Below, in pieces: positions 55,352-64,000 of a stretch of DNA of 64,000 nucleotides. Where the stretch lies: positions 2,725,571-2,789,570 of the forward strand of contig NC_030991.1 of the NCBI RefSeq assembly GCF_000149955.1, written 5' to 3'. The number at the start of each line of letters is the position of its first letter. Within the stretch, counting starts at the first letter, position 1. This DNA comes from Fusarium oxysporum f. sp. lycopersici 4287. Taxonomy: Eukaryota > Ascomycota > Sordariomycetes > Hypocreales > Nectriaceae. The translations under genes and the position numbers were made by a program. Below the pieces are notes generated by a model. The model had not been told where the DNA came from, did no database searches, and saw only the letters and a list, made by a program, of their open reading frames with translations.

Positions 55352-56032
55352 GACTTTGCGACTAATAAAGTCTAGGGTAAGGCGCTTCAACCAACAAAGT
55401 GCCTCAACGGTTGTGGCGTTGGGTCGACCACTTGCGTTCGTTTCCTTCCAACATTCACCCAGACATAATGATATTGTCCAAATTACAGGGACCAAAGTCT
55501 TGATGGATTGTACTGAAAAAGCCAAAGCTAACGCGCTGGAGCTGTAGTCGTGCTGGCTACTTTGATCAAGCAACAAGCCAAGCCGGAGGGTTCTGCCTAT
55601 CAAGGAGTGCGCCTGTGATGGCTTAGCGCAGTTTCCGACGTAAGTTTTGGGGCAGTCGAAAGCCATGCGCTGCAACGCGCCCCTTTCGGCAATCGACAAT
55701 CTCTCCGACCCAAAGGGGAAGAAGTAGCGAACGACAGGGCCATACTGATGATGCCAGAGTCGTTGTGGAGTCCCGTATTCTTGTGTGATGACGTCGAAAA
55801 ACTGGCCCCAGAGAGGGAATCCAGGAACCGTAGGGATATGGCGAAGCTCTGATACGTAGCGTGGAAAGATCCAGCTCAGCCAGACCACGAGATGCACGAA
55901 TAATGCAAAGGTCCACGAGGCGATGAGGATGGGTAATAATTGGCACTGTAACTGATGGGACGTGAGGAGCGCGTACGCTGTGCTTGAAGCGAGGAAACAA
56001 GGCAAAGGCGACTCCAACAACAGTTCGGTCAT

Positions 56033-56818
56033 AGCGGACGGAAACAGATGCGGCTGACCTGAAGCGGTAAGTAGGTGGGTAAGTAGGTATAGGACCAAGA
56101 GGATATCAGAGATGGTAACTTGTGCAGTCGTTAGGTATGGTCCTGCTACCTTCGGGGAGACCTCGTTTTTCGTTGTAGCAGATGATGCAGAGGTGAGGTG
56201 AAGTAGATTACTGGAAACTACAAACAATATGCGAGTGATACTGTAATGCGCAGTATAGTGTTCCACAGTGACAGCTAGCTGAATAATCTGATAGCTCGCA
56301 TAGCCAAGATAGGTGAACTCTGCCTTGCCAGCCCGTATTGGCCGGTTCTCCCTGTTCAGCCAAGAGTCAGAATACTGGGCAGCGGCAGCAGCACTAGCAG
56401 CAACATTATCTATAATGGATTCTGCGACACAGTTGGTAAGCTAGTAAATATCGCTAAGGTGGCCACTAATAACCACTAACACGGCCGTTTTCCCCCAGCT
56501 TTCATCTCAAATAGTACTGTCTTGCCCCTTAGACCTGCTAAATAAGCCTGCGTCACCCAATATTCTATGAGCCCCATGCAGCTTATCCAAACGCGATTGT
56601 TCCGAGACAACAGTATAGTAATAGTCCTCTGAGACACCATATCTGAACACCTGGTACCCACGGACTGTAAAGCGTTCGGTCACAATCCTGCAGTATTCCT
56701 CATTGCCCGCCCCCCCCCCCGGGCCTATCCAGACGCTGGGACTTCACCTGCCAGGCAGGACTCTGTCAAGTGTCGGCGCGATTGTCCTTAGTGCCGCCAC
56801 TTCCATTGCAATACGGTT
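56033..56818. other. Divergent promoter region between two P450 loci
   Basis: Contains an 11-base C run (56710-56720) next to GGG, and no supported gene. The open frame above 56032 (to 56266) is upstream sequence of the P450 remnant. Confidence 0.45.
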
Positions 56819-58826
56819 ATGGAGAGCTTCCTTGGTTCGCTGATGAAGCATGTACCTCCTAGCCTAGATCACGCCGTGACCTATATGGCTTTTCTTCTTT
56901 TGCCTATTCTCCTCCTTTTACTAGGTACAATATACACTCGACTTCAATCCAGACCACATTCTCATAACGATGACTCGACGAAAGCCCCTCCCCAGCCTTC
57001 GTGGGGGCTTCAGGGGCTAGGCCATCTACTCTCTCTCACTCTGCAGCCAGAGAGTTTCTTGACACGCCTCACGTATGTTGGAGACCCCCTTCTGCAGACT
57101 TATTCAACTTCGTATTACTGGATCCACCGTTGCTTGCCGGCTTTGACGGTCGTTGCATCACCGCATCGCTAACTGAACTGCGCATCAGCCACGAATTGCG
57201 GGGAGCTCCAGCTTATATTCCGCTCATCGGTCGGGAGATATACTTGGCGGTGCCTGGAAAACAGATCGAAGGACTGTTCAGACGGAGTAGTAGTCTGGTG
57301 CCGACGCCCAGTTTATTCGATGCTCTGACCATTTTCTTCGGCTTATCCGGCCGTGATATCCACATCTTCAACCATGACCGTATTTCCGCCTACGAGGCCA
57401 GTGTAGGATTCTACACGGATCATCCAGATGTCTCCCGGCGTATCATGGAGCACCAGAGACAAGACTTTGCTCATTATCTTCAAGGGCGAAATCTAGTGTT
57501 TGTGATGGAGAGATTCAAGAAGAATTTGGCGTCAGAGCTATCCGCAGCATCGGAGGTCAGACACGATTGGGGCCGTATTCCTGATCTCTTCAGCTTCCTA
57601 TCAAATCTCATCCTTAGAGCTAATGTAGAAGCCTTGTATGGAGAGCATCTCCTCAGAATTTGTCCAACTTTCTGCCAGGACTTTTGGAACTTCTACAAAG
57701 CATTTCCGAACATCTCCAAAGGTCTGCCGCGATGGTTGGTACCGTCAAGCTACCAGGCGCGTGACGAGATGCACAAAAACTTCGATCGTTGGCGCACCTG
57801 GTGTAGCGAAAATTACAACTGGGATAATGACGGGCTTCGCGATATCGAGTACGAGCCTATTTGGGGGACCCAATACGTCGGCAAGATGATTCAGCGCCAC
57901 GAGGCTCTCGGGCTCAGCAACAACGGAGTAGCTGTGGTGATGCTGGGATATTTTTTCGTGTACGTCCATGTTCACTCCCTCTCTCGCTCAACCTTTGCTC
58001 TACTCTTCCGCCACGAGGGATGCAGAAGCGAGAAGCGACCGAGAGATCGCTGCTTACCCAATACAGTGCTATGGCAAACACCGTTCCCGCAGCTTTGTGG
58101 ATGATCGTGCACATCCTACTTGATGCAAGTCTGCTCCGTCGGGTTCGCCACCAGATCAGCCCTGCCTTTCAATCCACAGAGGTTGGAGAGCAACCAGATA
58201 TCAAAGTACTGATGAAGGATCCCCTCCTCAACTCTATCTACTACGAAACACTCCGGTTGCGTGTTGCAAGTACCGTTGGTCGCACATCCCTCGACGACCA
58301 GTTGTGTCTCGCTGGAGGCTGGAAGGTCAAGGCGGGTGTACCCGTCATGTTCACTGGCTGGCTTGCGGGACTGGATGTGTCATGCTGGAACACGGGCCAG
58401 GATCTGTCAAGTGGCAAGCCTCAGCATCCTCTGGAAGCTTTCTGGGCTGAGAGGTTTCTCGATTGTCCAGGCAGCTCCAGTATCAGCGGCCCGGCGAAAA
58501 AGAAGCGCGTTCAACCCGCACGAGAATCTCCACAAAGGCCAACAACACATATGGGGGCGGAAGATGCGCGCTCCAGAGCCTCCGTTGCTGGCTTGCGGGG
58601 ACATTTCTTCCCTTTTGGAGGAGGAGCATTCCGCTGTCCGGGCGAGACGTTGGCTAAGCAGGTCATCTTCGCCTCGGTCGCCATGGTGTTGCAGAGTTAT
58701 GACCTGAGGCTTATCGATCCAGAGGAGGCCAGAAAGATAGAGCGTGGTCACCGGGAACTGCCATTTGGTCTCCATAGTTTTGACAGGCCTGTTCCGGTCG
58801 AGATTTGCAAGTTATCTGAGACATAG
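56819..58826 (+). CDS. Cytochrome P450 (CYP7/8-like), three exons
   Basis: Heme-thiolate monooxygenase, ER-anchored. Exons 56819-57072, 57189-57959 and 58067-58826 give exactly 595 codons; donors are GTATGT and GTACGT. An N-terminal membrane helix (MAFLLLPILLLLLGTIY, about residues 22-38) precedes the Pro-rich hinge and WGLQGLGHLLSL. The first splice gives RLTHELRGAPAYIPL; the second completes the I helix as FVAMANTVPAALW. ExxR appears as YYETLR, and the heme loop as FFPFGGGAFRCPGE. The ANT-x-PAA-x-W helix points to the CYP7/8-related fungal group (sterol/terpenoid-type oxidations); the substrate is unknown. At 594 residues it is long, owing to a Lys/Arg/Ser-rich insert before the heme loop (about 475-515). 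The P450 remnant lies divergently upstream. Confidence 0.88.
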
Positions 58827-61075
58827 AAAACTTTTGCCTATGTATCGCGTGAATCTAAAACTAAACAGCTTGTTAGACGGAGCAAAAGTCAAAGACGGTT
58901 GTCTGGGGTCCGAGCCGCCTGCGCGAAACTCACGTAGAGATGAGGAAGGTTCACCACGTCGATGTGCTAAGTCAATTTCCTGTCGCCAATTGCTAGAAAT
59001 TTATTAGTAGTTAGTTCTAATAACAACACGATATACTCAAGCAGGATCGATGGCTTGAAACTGTATCATGAGACCCCCATGCATGAATGAATTGTATTGC
59101 CATCTCTGAAATCGCCCCTGCGTGCTGTCAAGCCTAGATTATCTCATTGTTCTTTGCTCTGACCAATTACAGCATTTATTGTATGCAGCTCATCCGCTTC
59201 TTACCACTTCGAGCTTAGAGGATGCATGCTGACCGGACTAAAGCCTCCGGGGAAACCGTCAGAAAACCATCTAACCATGCCAAAACAGGACATTATCCAA
59301 TCAGACTCTTTCGTACAGGAACCCTACTCAGCTCTAGGGTAATCAGCTTGCTAATTCTCTCTTTTGCAACTTCGTAGGCTCAAAATATGGTCTAGCAATA
59401 TAAAAGGCTTGGGAAGATGGGACGTTGATTGGTTGGAAAGGGTTAGAAATGATTAACATTGGCCTGTCGCAGCTTTTCACGTTTTACCATCTGTTTCAAC
59501 AATAGGTGGCCAAGAGCGAGATAATGGAGTAAGGGGAATAGGTAAAAGTCAGAAACTCAGAAACGATAAAATCTTATGTGTCACGCTGAATCACTCTACC
59601 TCTCAATCATGCTACTGTACACACATTCCAATTTGATATTGCTTAAGGGCACAAACGCGACTTCATGCCACCACCTTGGCTTTAGTCACCTGGCGATTGT
59701 TACAATTCACTGCACCCAATCTCCTAGGACACATCATATCTCTCAAGGGCAACCTAGGGTAAGCTGGCAGCTAGGGTATAGCGAGACAAGAAGGTGATTC
59801 GGCAGGTTATGATTATGCACAAAGACATGAAGAAACATCCAAATCGGCTCTGAAACCTCGGATTTGTTGATGACTCAGATACTTCTGGACCTTTCTCGCC
59901 ACTGTGTCGCGAGACATGCGTATCCATCTGTCTGACCTATCGCTTCGACCTGGGGATCTCCATCTCCGGGCACCACTAGGCGATGAGGTTCAGTCATAGA
60001 ATAATCATTCTTTTGTCAGGTCATCCGAACCACGGATTCAGCATCAAGTGTATAGCCATATGAATCGTCAGTCGGGGAGAAACTGTGGGCTCCAGAATCG
60101 CTACTTGAGAAGATATGCCCGGTGGAGCTATGCACTAGCCCATCATGGTCCGATAGAGGTGAACGATTAGGACAAAGATTTGAGGATGAGGCGCACTTGC
60201 TGCAACGTAGCGACTCGTTGGACCTTCCAATATGGTTCTCTTCTGATGGCGTTCCATGTTGTATGTTAGAGCCGTGTAGCTTCCATTGTGACCGTGCTAA
60301 GATGTCACATTCCAGACAGTACGCAGACCAGCGTGGAATGAGGCGTGAATCTGTTCCTACTAAAGACATGAAACTCATATAAGCTTCGTAGTTGAACTAT
60401 GTACTAATGCTCTAGGGCAGCCATTGGACTCTTATAGCATCTCAACTTCAGGCTCGCGATGATAACTGCCGTTACAGTTGGCCTGTCTAGGCCGTCGTCT
60501 CGGTTGCTGGGCTTGGGCAGGGTACGAGCCATCCACAACTTCACAATGCCGATGCAGAAGAAACAAAACCGATAGGTCTACGCTCCTAACTGCAACTCGA
60601 CTCGAAAACCGACGTACATCCTCGATCTAGTTTATCATAGACTTAAAAGTCATGAACGGTATTGCGGAGCCTAGGTGTGAATGCTTTGGTGGAGCGCTTG
60701 CTGCGCTTTCTCATACAGAATCGCAATGTATCAGTCCCTAGCGGCCAAATATGCTAAGAAAGCCAGGTGCGGTCTCACGCTTCATGATCGTCTTCCTTAT
60801 TCAATATAGTTCTTCCTCAATTCATAACAGGCTGTATATTACTCTCCTTCAGACAAATCTAGACGATTACGTGATAGAAGGTCTAAAGTTGGCCGATGTA
60901 GACGTTAGGCTAGGCATGGTACACAGGCAAGTGACGGCAATATCAGAGTTCTTTTCTATCGAAAAGAACAGATATACTGTACTTGACTCCCCCTCCTCGA
61001 TCTGGATAACTCGATATCTCTCCAGGGAATATCAATCATCACTTTAAAAGAAGCTTTTGCCTCGAGAACACCGCT
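58827..61075. other. Intergenic region before the HMG-CoA reductase paralogue
   Basis: A 120-codon minus-strand frame (60016-60378: Ser/Cys/His-rich, no domain) and a plus frame (60751-61047) just upstream of the reductase were seen; neither is convincing. No other content recognised. Confidence 0.35.
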
Positions 61076-62236
61076 ATGGCTCCTGATTCACGCGACAAGG
61101 CCCAGGTTTTGCATGATTTAGCGGACAGGTTCAACCATGCCGCAGACTTGCAATCAGGGAACCTGGAAAACGTGCGTATCGAGAATTGCATAGGGTTCTG
61201 CAAAGTTCCGCTTGGCATTGCAGGCCCGTTACGCTTAGCCGGAACACCGGTGCTCGACGATATCTATGCCCCTTTAGCCACATACGAAGCTACCCTTATC
61301 GCCAGCTACTCTAGAGGATGCAAGGCCTTTAATGCCTCTGGCGGCATACATATTGAAACTCTGAGCAATGGCATGTCTCGCGGTCCTGTCTTCGTTTTCC
61401 AAAATCCGAGGCGGGCAGTCATCTTTGCCCAAGCGCTACCGGGTATGCAGAACGCATTCGCTAGGTGGGCAGAAGCGACTAGCAAGCATCATGTTAGGCT
61501 CAAGACTATCGAACCTTCCATCATCGGTTCGCAGGTTCATCTTTTGTGCACCTATAGCTGTGGGAGCGCGGCGGGACAGAACATGGTCACCAAAGCCACA
61601 CAGTACGCCTGTGAGATGTTGCGAGAGTCATTCGCCGATCAATACAACATCTTGGACTTTTTCATTGAAGGTCAGCTAGCTTCCGACAAAAAACCCTCCT
61701 GGGGAAACGTGAAGAAGGCTCGTGGTGTTGAGACTTTAGTCTGGGGAACGATTTCACGGGAAGTCTGTCAGAAGATCCTCGGCTGCACCACCGAGCGCCT
61801 CTACATGGCCCAGAAGACTCTCAAAGAAGGCGGGATCAGGAACGGTCAGTTTGGTTCCAACATAAACACGGTCAATATCATCGCAGCCATGTTCATTGCG
61901 ACCGGTCAGGACACTGCCAGCACCGCCGAAGCATCCTGGAGCCATCTGACCTCGGAACTTGACCCTAAGACTGGTGCGCTTTGCATGAGCCTCTATTTCC
62001 CGTCCCTGCCTGTAGGCACTGTCGGAGGCGGTACAGGATACCCGATGCAGAAAGAGGCTCTCAAGATGCTGCGATGTGACGGAGACGGGCCAGACCAGAA
62101 GGAACGGCTGGCCGGGCTCATTGCAGCGTTCAGTCTTGCACTCGACGTCAGCACAAGCTCAGCTGTCGCGAACGACACCTTTACTGCCAGTCATATGAGG
62201 CTTGCTCGTGGAGAAACGCCGCAACCGCATTTGTGA
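61076..62236 (+). CDS. HMG-CoA reductase paralogue, soluble catalytic domain only
   Basis: Encodes 386 residues, single exon, ATG at 61076; no membrane (sterol-sensing) region. Class I HMGR landmarks in order: ENCIGFCKVPLGIAGPL (about residue 38), YEATLIASYSRGCKA with the catalytic Glu, SDKKPSWGN with the catalytic Lys, TGQDTAS with the catalytic Asp, GTVGGGTGYPMQ of the cofactor site, and ASHMRLARG with the catalytic His. One signature is changed: the usual DAMGMN motif reads SAAGQN (CGSAAGQNMVTKAT, about residue 165), losing the conserved Asp. HMGR makes mevalonate for isoprenoids. A short extra copy beside a P450 suggests either supply for an isoprenoid product or self-protection against an HMGR inhibitor; both are inference. 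Confidence 0.88.
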   Translation: MAPDSRDKAQVLHDLADRFNHAADLQSGNLENVRIENCIGFCKVPLGIAGPLRLAGTPVLDDIYAPLATYEATLIASYSRGCKAFNASGGIHIETLSNGMSRGPVFVFQNPRRAVIFAQALPGMQNAFARWAEATSKHHVRLKTIEPSIIGSQVHLLCTYSCGSAAGQNMVTKATQYACEMLRESFADQYNILDFFIEGQLASDKKPSWGNVKKARGVETLVWGTISREVCQKILGCTTERLYMAQKTLKEGGIRNGQFGSNINTVNIIAAMFIATGQDTASTAEASWSHLTSELDPKTGALCMSLYFPSLPVGTVGGGTGYPMQKEALKMLRCDGDGPDQKERLAGLIAAFSLALDVSTSSAVANDTFTASHMRLARGETPQPHL

Positions 62237-62751
62237 TTGAACATCGCTATTGTCCTATGTATTTTGAGATTAGGACAGCAATATCGCTTGGTCAGTCCAA
62301 TAATATATATATGTAACTAGAGAAAGTGAGTTTTTTGCAGCAGATAAATCGGCAGCTGTGACTGGACTTCCCCTTTCTTAGCCGCCTTCTTCTCCTTCTA
62401 TGTCGAGTAACGAGTGCGTGGTATAAGCTTTCTTTCATTCTCTATATTTTAGCCTCTTGACCCTTTCATATCTCGCAACCTGAAGCTAGTTCGCGAGCTA
62501 TAAAGGGGGCTACGCATCGACTCATGTTGAGGTCGGCTCTCTGCAGTACCTGGACAAGCTTATGGAGACACTAGCAGTAAATGAAAGAAAAGAGAGGTGG
62601 ATCGTTGCGATAATGATTATTCTGCATCACACACTATCATATAAATACATATCGGAAAATACTAGCCCCAGACTGATATAGTAAATAGGCAGAGTATGAG
62701 CGACTTGCAGATTGGCTCGCTCGCGCCCAACCTCTTCAACAGTGAAGAATC
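62237..62751. other. Convergent spacer
   Basis: 3' flanks of two converging genes; nothing recognised. Confidence 0.5.
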
Positions 62752-64000
62752 TCAAGTAACCCAATTGATTCGGAATTGTCCCTTATGCACAGAAGTCAGA
62801 AGGGCCACTAGATCCACAGTCTTGTATATATGGCCATCCTTAGGTAGGAATGCTAGGATTCCACTTTCTGACTGTACGAAAAGCAGAGACTCTCCCTGCA
62901 CGACTTGTACCTCGACCTTTGAGGTTTCTCTCGGATAAGCTTCGAAGTCAAATGTAAGCAGAATCATCGCAAGATCCGGCAGCTTGATCGTTGCATCGCG
63001 GTGCTGACCCGCCAAAGTGACATTTCCTTCCGCTACCTTGAAAGGGTCTTCGCCACGATTGAAACATAAGATCCATCTTGCAAGACTGAAAAAGCCATTC
63101 TCTTCCAGTTTGTAGAATGAGAAAGAGATTGATTGGGATGTGTGAGTCGGAACAGCAACAAAATTGCGAAAGAGATGCGAACTATCTAGCACATATGCAG
63201 CGGACTCTCTGTCGAGAGCGATGTTGAATTGATTTGTGAAGATATTCTTAGCAAGGTCCAGAGTTCCCTATGGAGATGGGTGGAGAGGTCAGTATGTGTA
63301 CGCCTAGAATCAGGTAATTCGGAGACATACTGCTTGTACAACACAGTCGATCTTGGCTGCTACGCCTGGCTCATCAACAAGACGACGAAGCAGGTTGAAG
63401 GATGCCCCTTCAGTAAGCATGGCGCCTTCTGCGGCCATAATCCGTTCCGCCAAATGACGGAAATCAAGACAGCCTACATCGATGCTGGAGTTCTGCAGCT
63501 TCTCATCGGCTTCTTTGATACGGTTTTTGTACCATTGCCTGATCTCTTCCTGCCTTTAGAGACGAGGCAGGTTCATGAAACCATAGAATTCACTGATCTC
63601 TTCCGGAGTGCGGTTGAACAGCTGTTCTTGGGCGTGACACTTGAGATTCACAGGACTCGTATCAGACAGTGCATCCATATCCACCAGGATGGTTACTTTG
63701 GCCTGGCTTCGAGATGTTCCTGGCAGTTCGTTGAGGCACCTTGCGAGGTCCCTGGCCATGAGTGAAGCATGTAGCTCTGAGTCCAGGCGCCTGGCCATGA
63801 GTGAATCATGTAGCTTTGCGTCCTCTAATGAGCTTTTGGAGGGCTTGACTGCCATACTCAACTAGTTGTAGTTTCCAGCTTTAGCCAACAGAACTAACTC
63901 GAAAGGACGGAAAAATAAAAGCTTCGAAACTTACCAAAGCCCGGTCTTCTTCGCTGAGGTTTGTGACCTGGCTTATAGCCTGCTCTGTCAACAAGCCATT
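62752..64000 (-). CDS. C-terminal part of a large unknown protein, with an in-frame TAA
   Basis: Runs in from beyond the right edge. Exons: 64000-63935 (ends GTAAGT), 63861-63331, and 63267-62752 (stop); all phase 0. The last exon is a well-formed globular-looking segment (YVLDSSHLFRNFVAVPTHTS, GFFSLARWILCFNRGEDPF, TIKLPDLAMILLTFDFEAYP). The middle exon reads PEEISEFYGFMNLPRL, then TAA (63558-63556), then RQEEIRQWYKNRIKEADEKL in the same frame and on to DCVVQA. No intron removing the stop while keeping the frame was found. A 39-bp tandem duplication near 63752-63829 gives two copies of LHxSLMAR. Family not recognised; it may be a recent pseudogene. Confidence 0.55.
63752..63829 (-). repeat. 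39-bp tandem duplication inside the last gene
   Basis: CTGGCCATGAGTGAA-CATGTAGCT at 63752 recurs at 63791. It encodes two 13-residue units (KLHDSLMARR.. and ELHASLMARD..). Confidence 0.75.

Larger units (their letters stand above)
55135..56032 (-). pseudogene. Cytochrome P450 remnant: internal deletion plus LINE insertion
   Basis: From the ATG at 56032 the product has two hydrophobic helices, then the P450 N-terminal segment IPTVPGFPLWGQFFDVITQE, YGPVVRYFFPFGSERLSIAE and LALAFSVQSIKTLVPVIWT, up to VEALCWLKRLTLDFI (helix D/E). It then jumps straight to RKVSEAEMKAVM, the segment that in P450s follows the heme cysteine (x-GRK-x-A-x-AEMK). Everything between, including the I helix, ExxR and the heme-binding loop, is missing. 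A 46-bp LINE end (55291-55336) with a 15-bp duplication interrupts the sequence after AEM. Without it the frame is open to 55135 (279 codons). It cannot bind heme; a clear pseudogene. Confidence 0.85.

Noticed and set aside
55295..56266. A 323-codon ORF read as one intact membrane/P450-like protein
   Set aside because: Its last residues read into the LINE insert, and the P450 core is missing; the real start is 56032. It is annotated as a pseudogene.
57001..57188. Upstream extension of the second P450 frame (LFNFVLLDPPLLAGF...)
   Set aside because: It lies in the GTATGT intron; splicing out 57073-57188 gives the expected P450 sequence and an exact codon count.
1..64000. tRNA, rRNA, CRISPR arrays, riboswitches or prokaryotic operons
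   Set aside because: None recognised on reading both strands; introns and gene families are fungal. A tRNAscan run would be decisive for tRNAs.

Overview
The window looks like nuclear DNA from a filamentous ascomycete (Pezizomycotina). The reasons are short GT-AG introns (about 45-190 nt) in most recognisable genes, fungus-specific families (2EXR protein, PTH11-like rhodopsin-domain receptor, LysM effector-like secreted protein, CYP7/8-like P450), and fungal transposons (a Tad-type LINE and a hAT). Gene density is low, many ORFs are small and unrecognised, and several genes are broken, as expected of an accessory or subtelomere-like region. There is one assembly gap of 100 N (35056-35155).

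Layout. 1-10 kb: a truncated short-chain dehydrogenase, an MFS transporter with three exons, a small unknown acidic protein and a 4-exon seven-helix receptor-like protein. 10.8-12.2 kb: a coding-less LINE derivative bounded by a perfect 15-bp target duplication. 13.5-29.6 kb: a 2EXR protein, a LysM-type secreted protein, a large protein with a Ulp1/C48 protease-like fold lacking its catalytic His and Cys, an unknown protein next to a 96-bp tandem repeat, an AT-rich stretch, a disordered protein, a double-psi-beta-barrel-like secreted protein, a RING-like protein with three exact-period 40-residue repeats, and a cyclin gene with an in-frame TGA. 30.5-37.1 kb: two polytopic membrane proteins flanking an acyl-CoA oxidase, all on the minus strand. 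38.5-50.6 kb: small genes, including a Cys-rich zinc-ribbon-like protein, a coiled-coil protein, a complete HP1-like protein (chromodomain plus chromo shadow domain), a small secreted protein, a second protein that is a chromo shadow domain alone, an ankyrin protein, and a 3-exon unknown.

51.5-56 kb is a transposon-damaged block. A 2.6-kb hAT element with an 8-bp target duplication sits inside an intronless ORF. If one duplication copy is counted, that ORF is exactly in frame (242 codons). Next to it is a P450 gene reduced by a large internal deletion and then hit by a 46-bp LINE 3' end with a perfect 15-bp duplication; again the frame is exactly restored without the insert. 56.8-62.2 kb holds an intact P450 and a soluble-type HMG-CoA reductase paralogue, possibly the edge of an isoprenoid-related metabolite locus. 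The window ends inside a large unknown gene on the minus strand that carries an in-frame TAA.

No tRNA, rRNA, CRISPR array or prokaryotic operon was seen. All exon models are manual readings of splice consensus and frame and have no transcript support.
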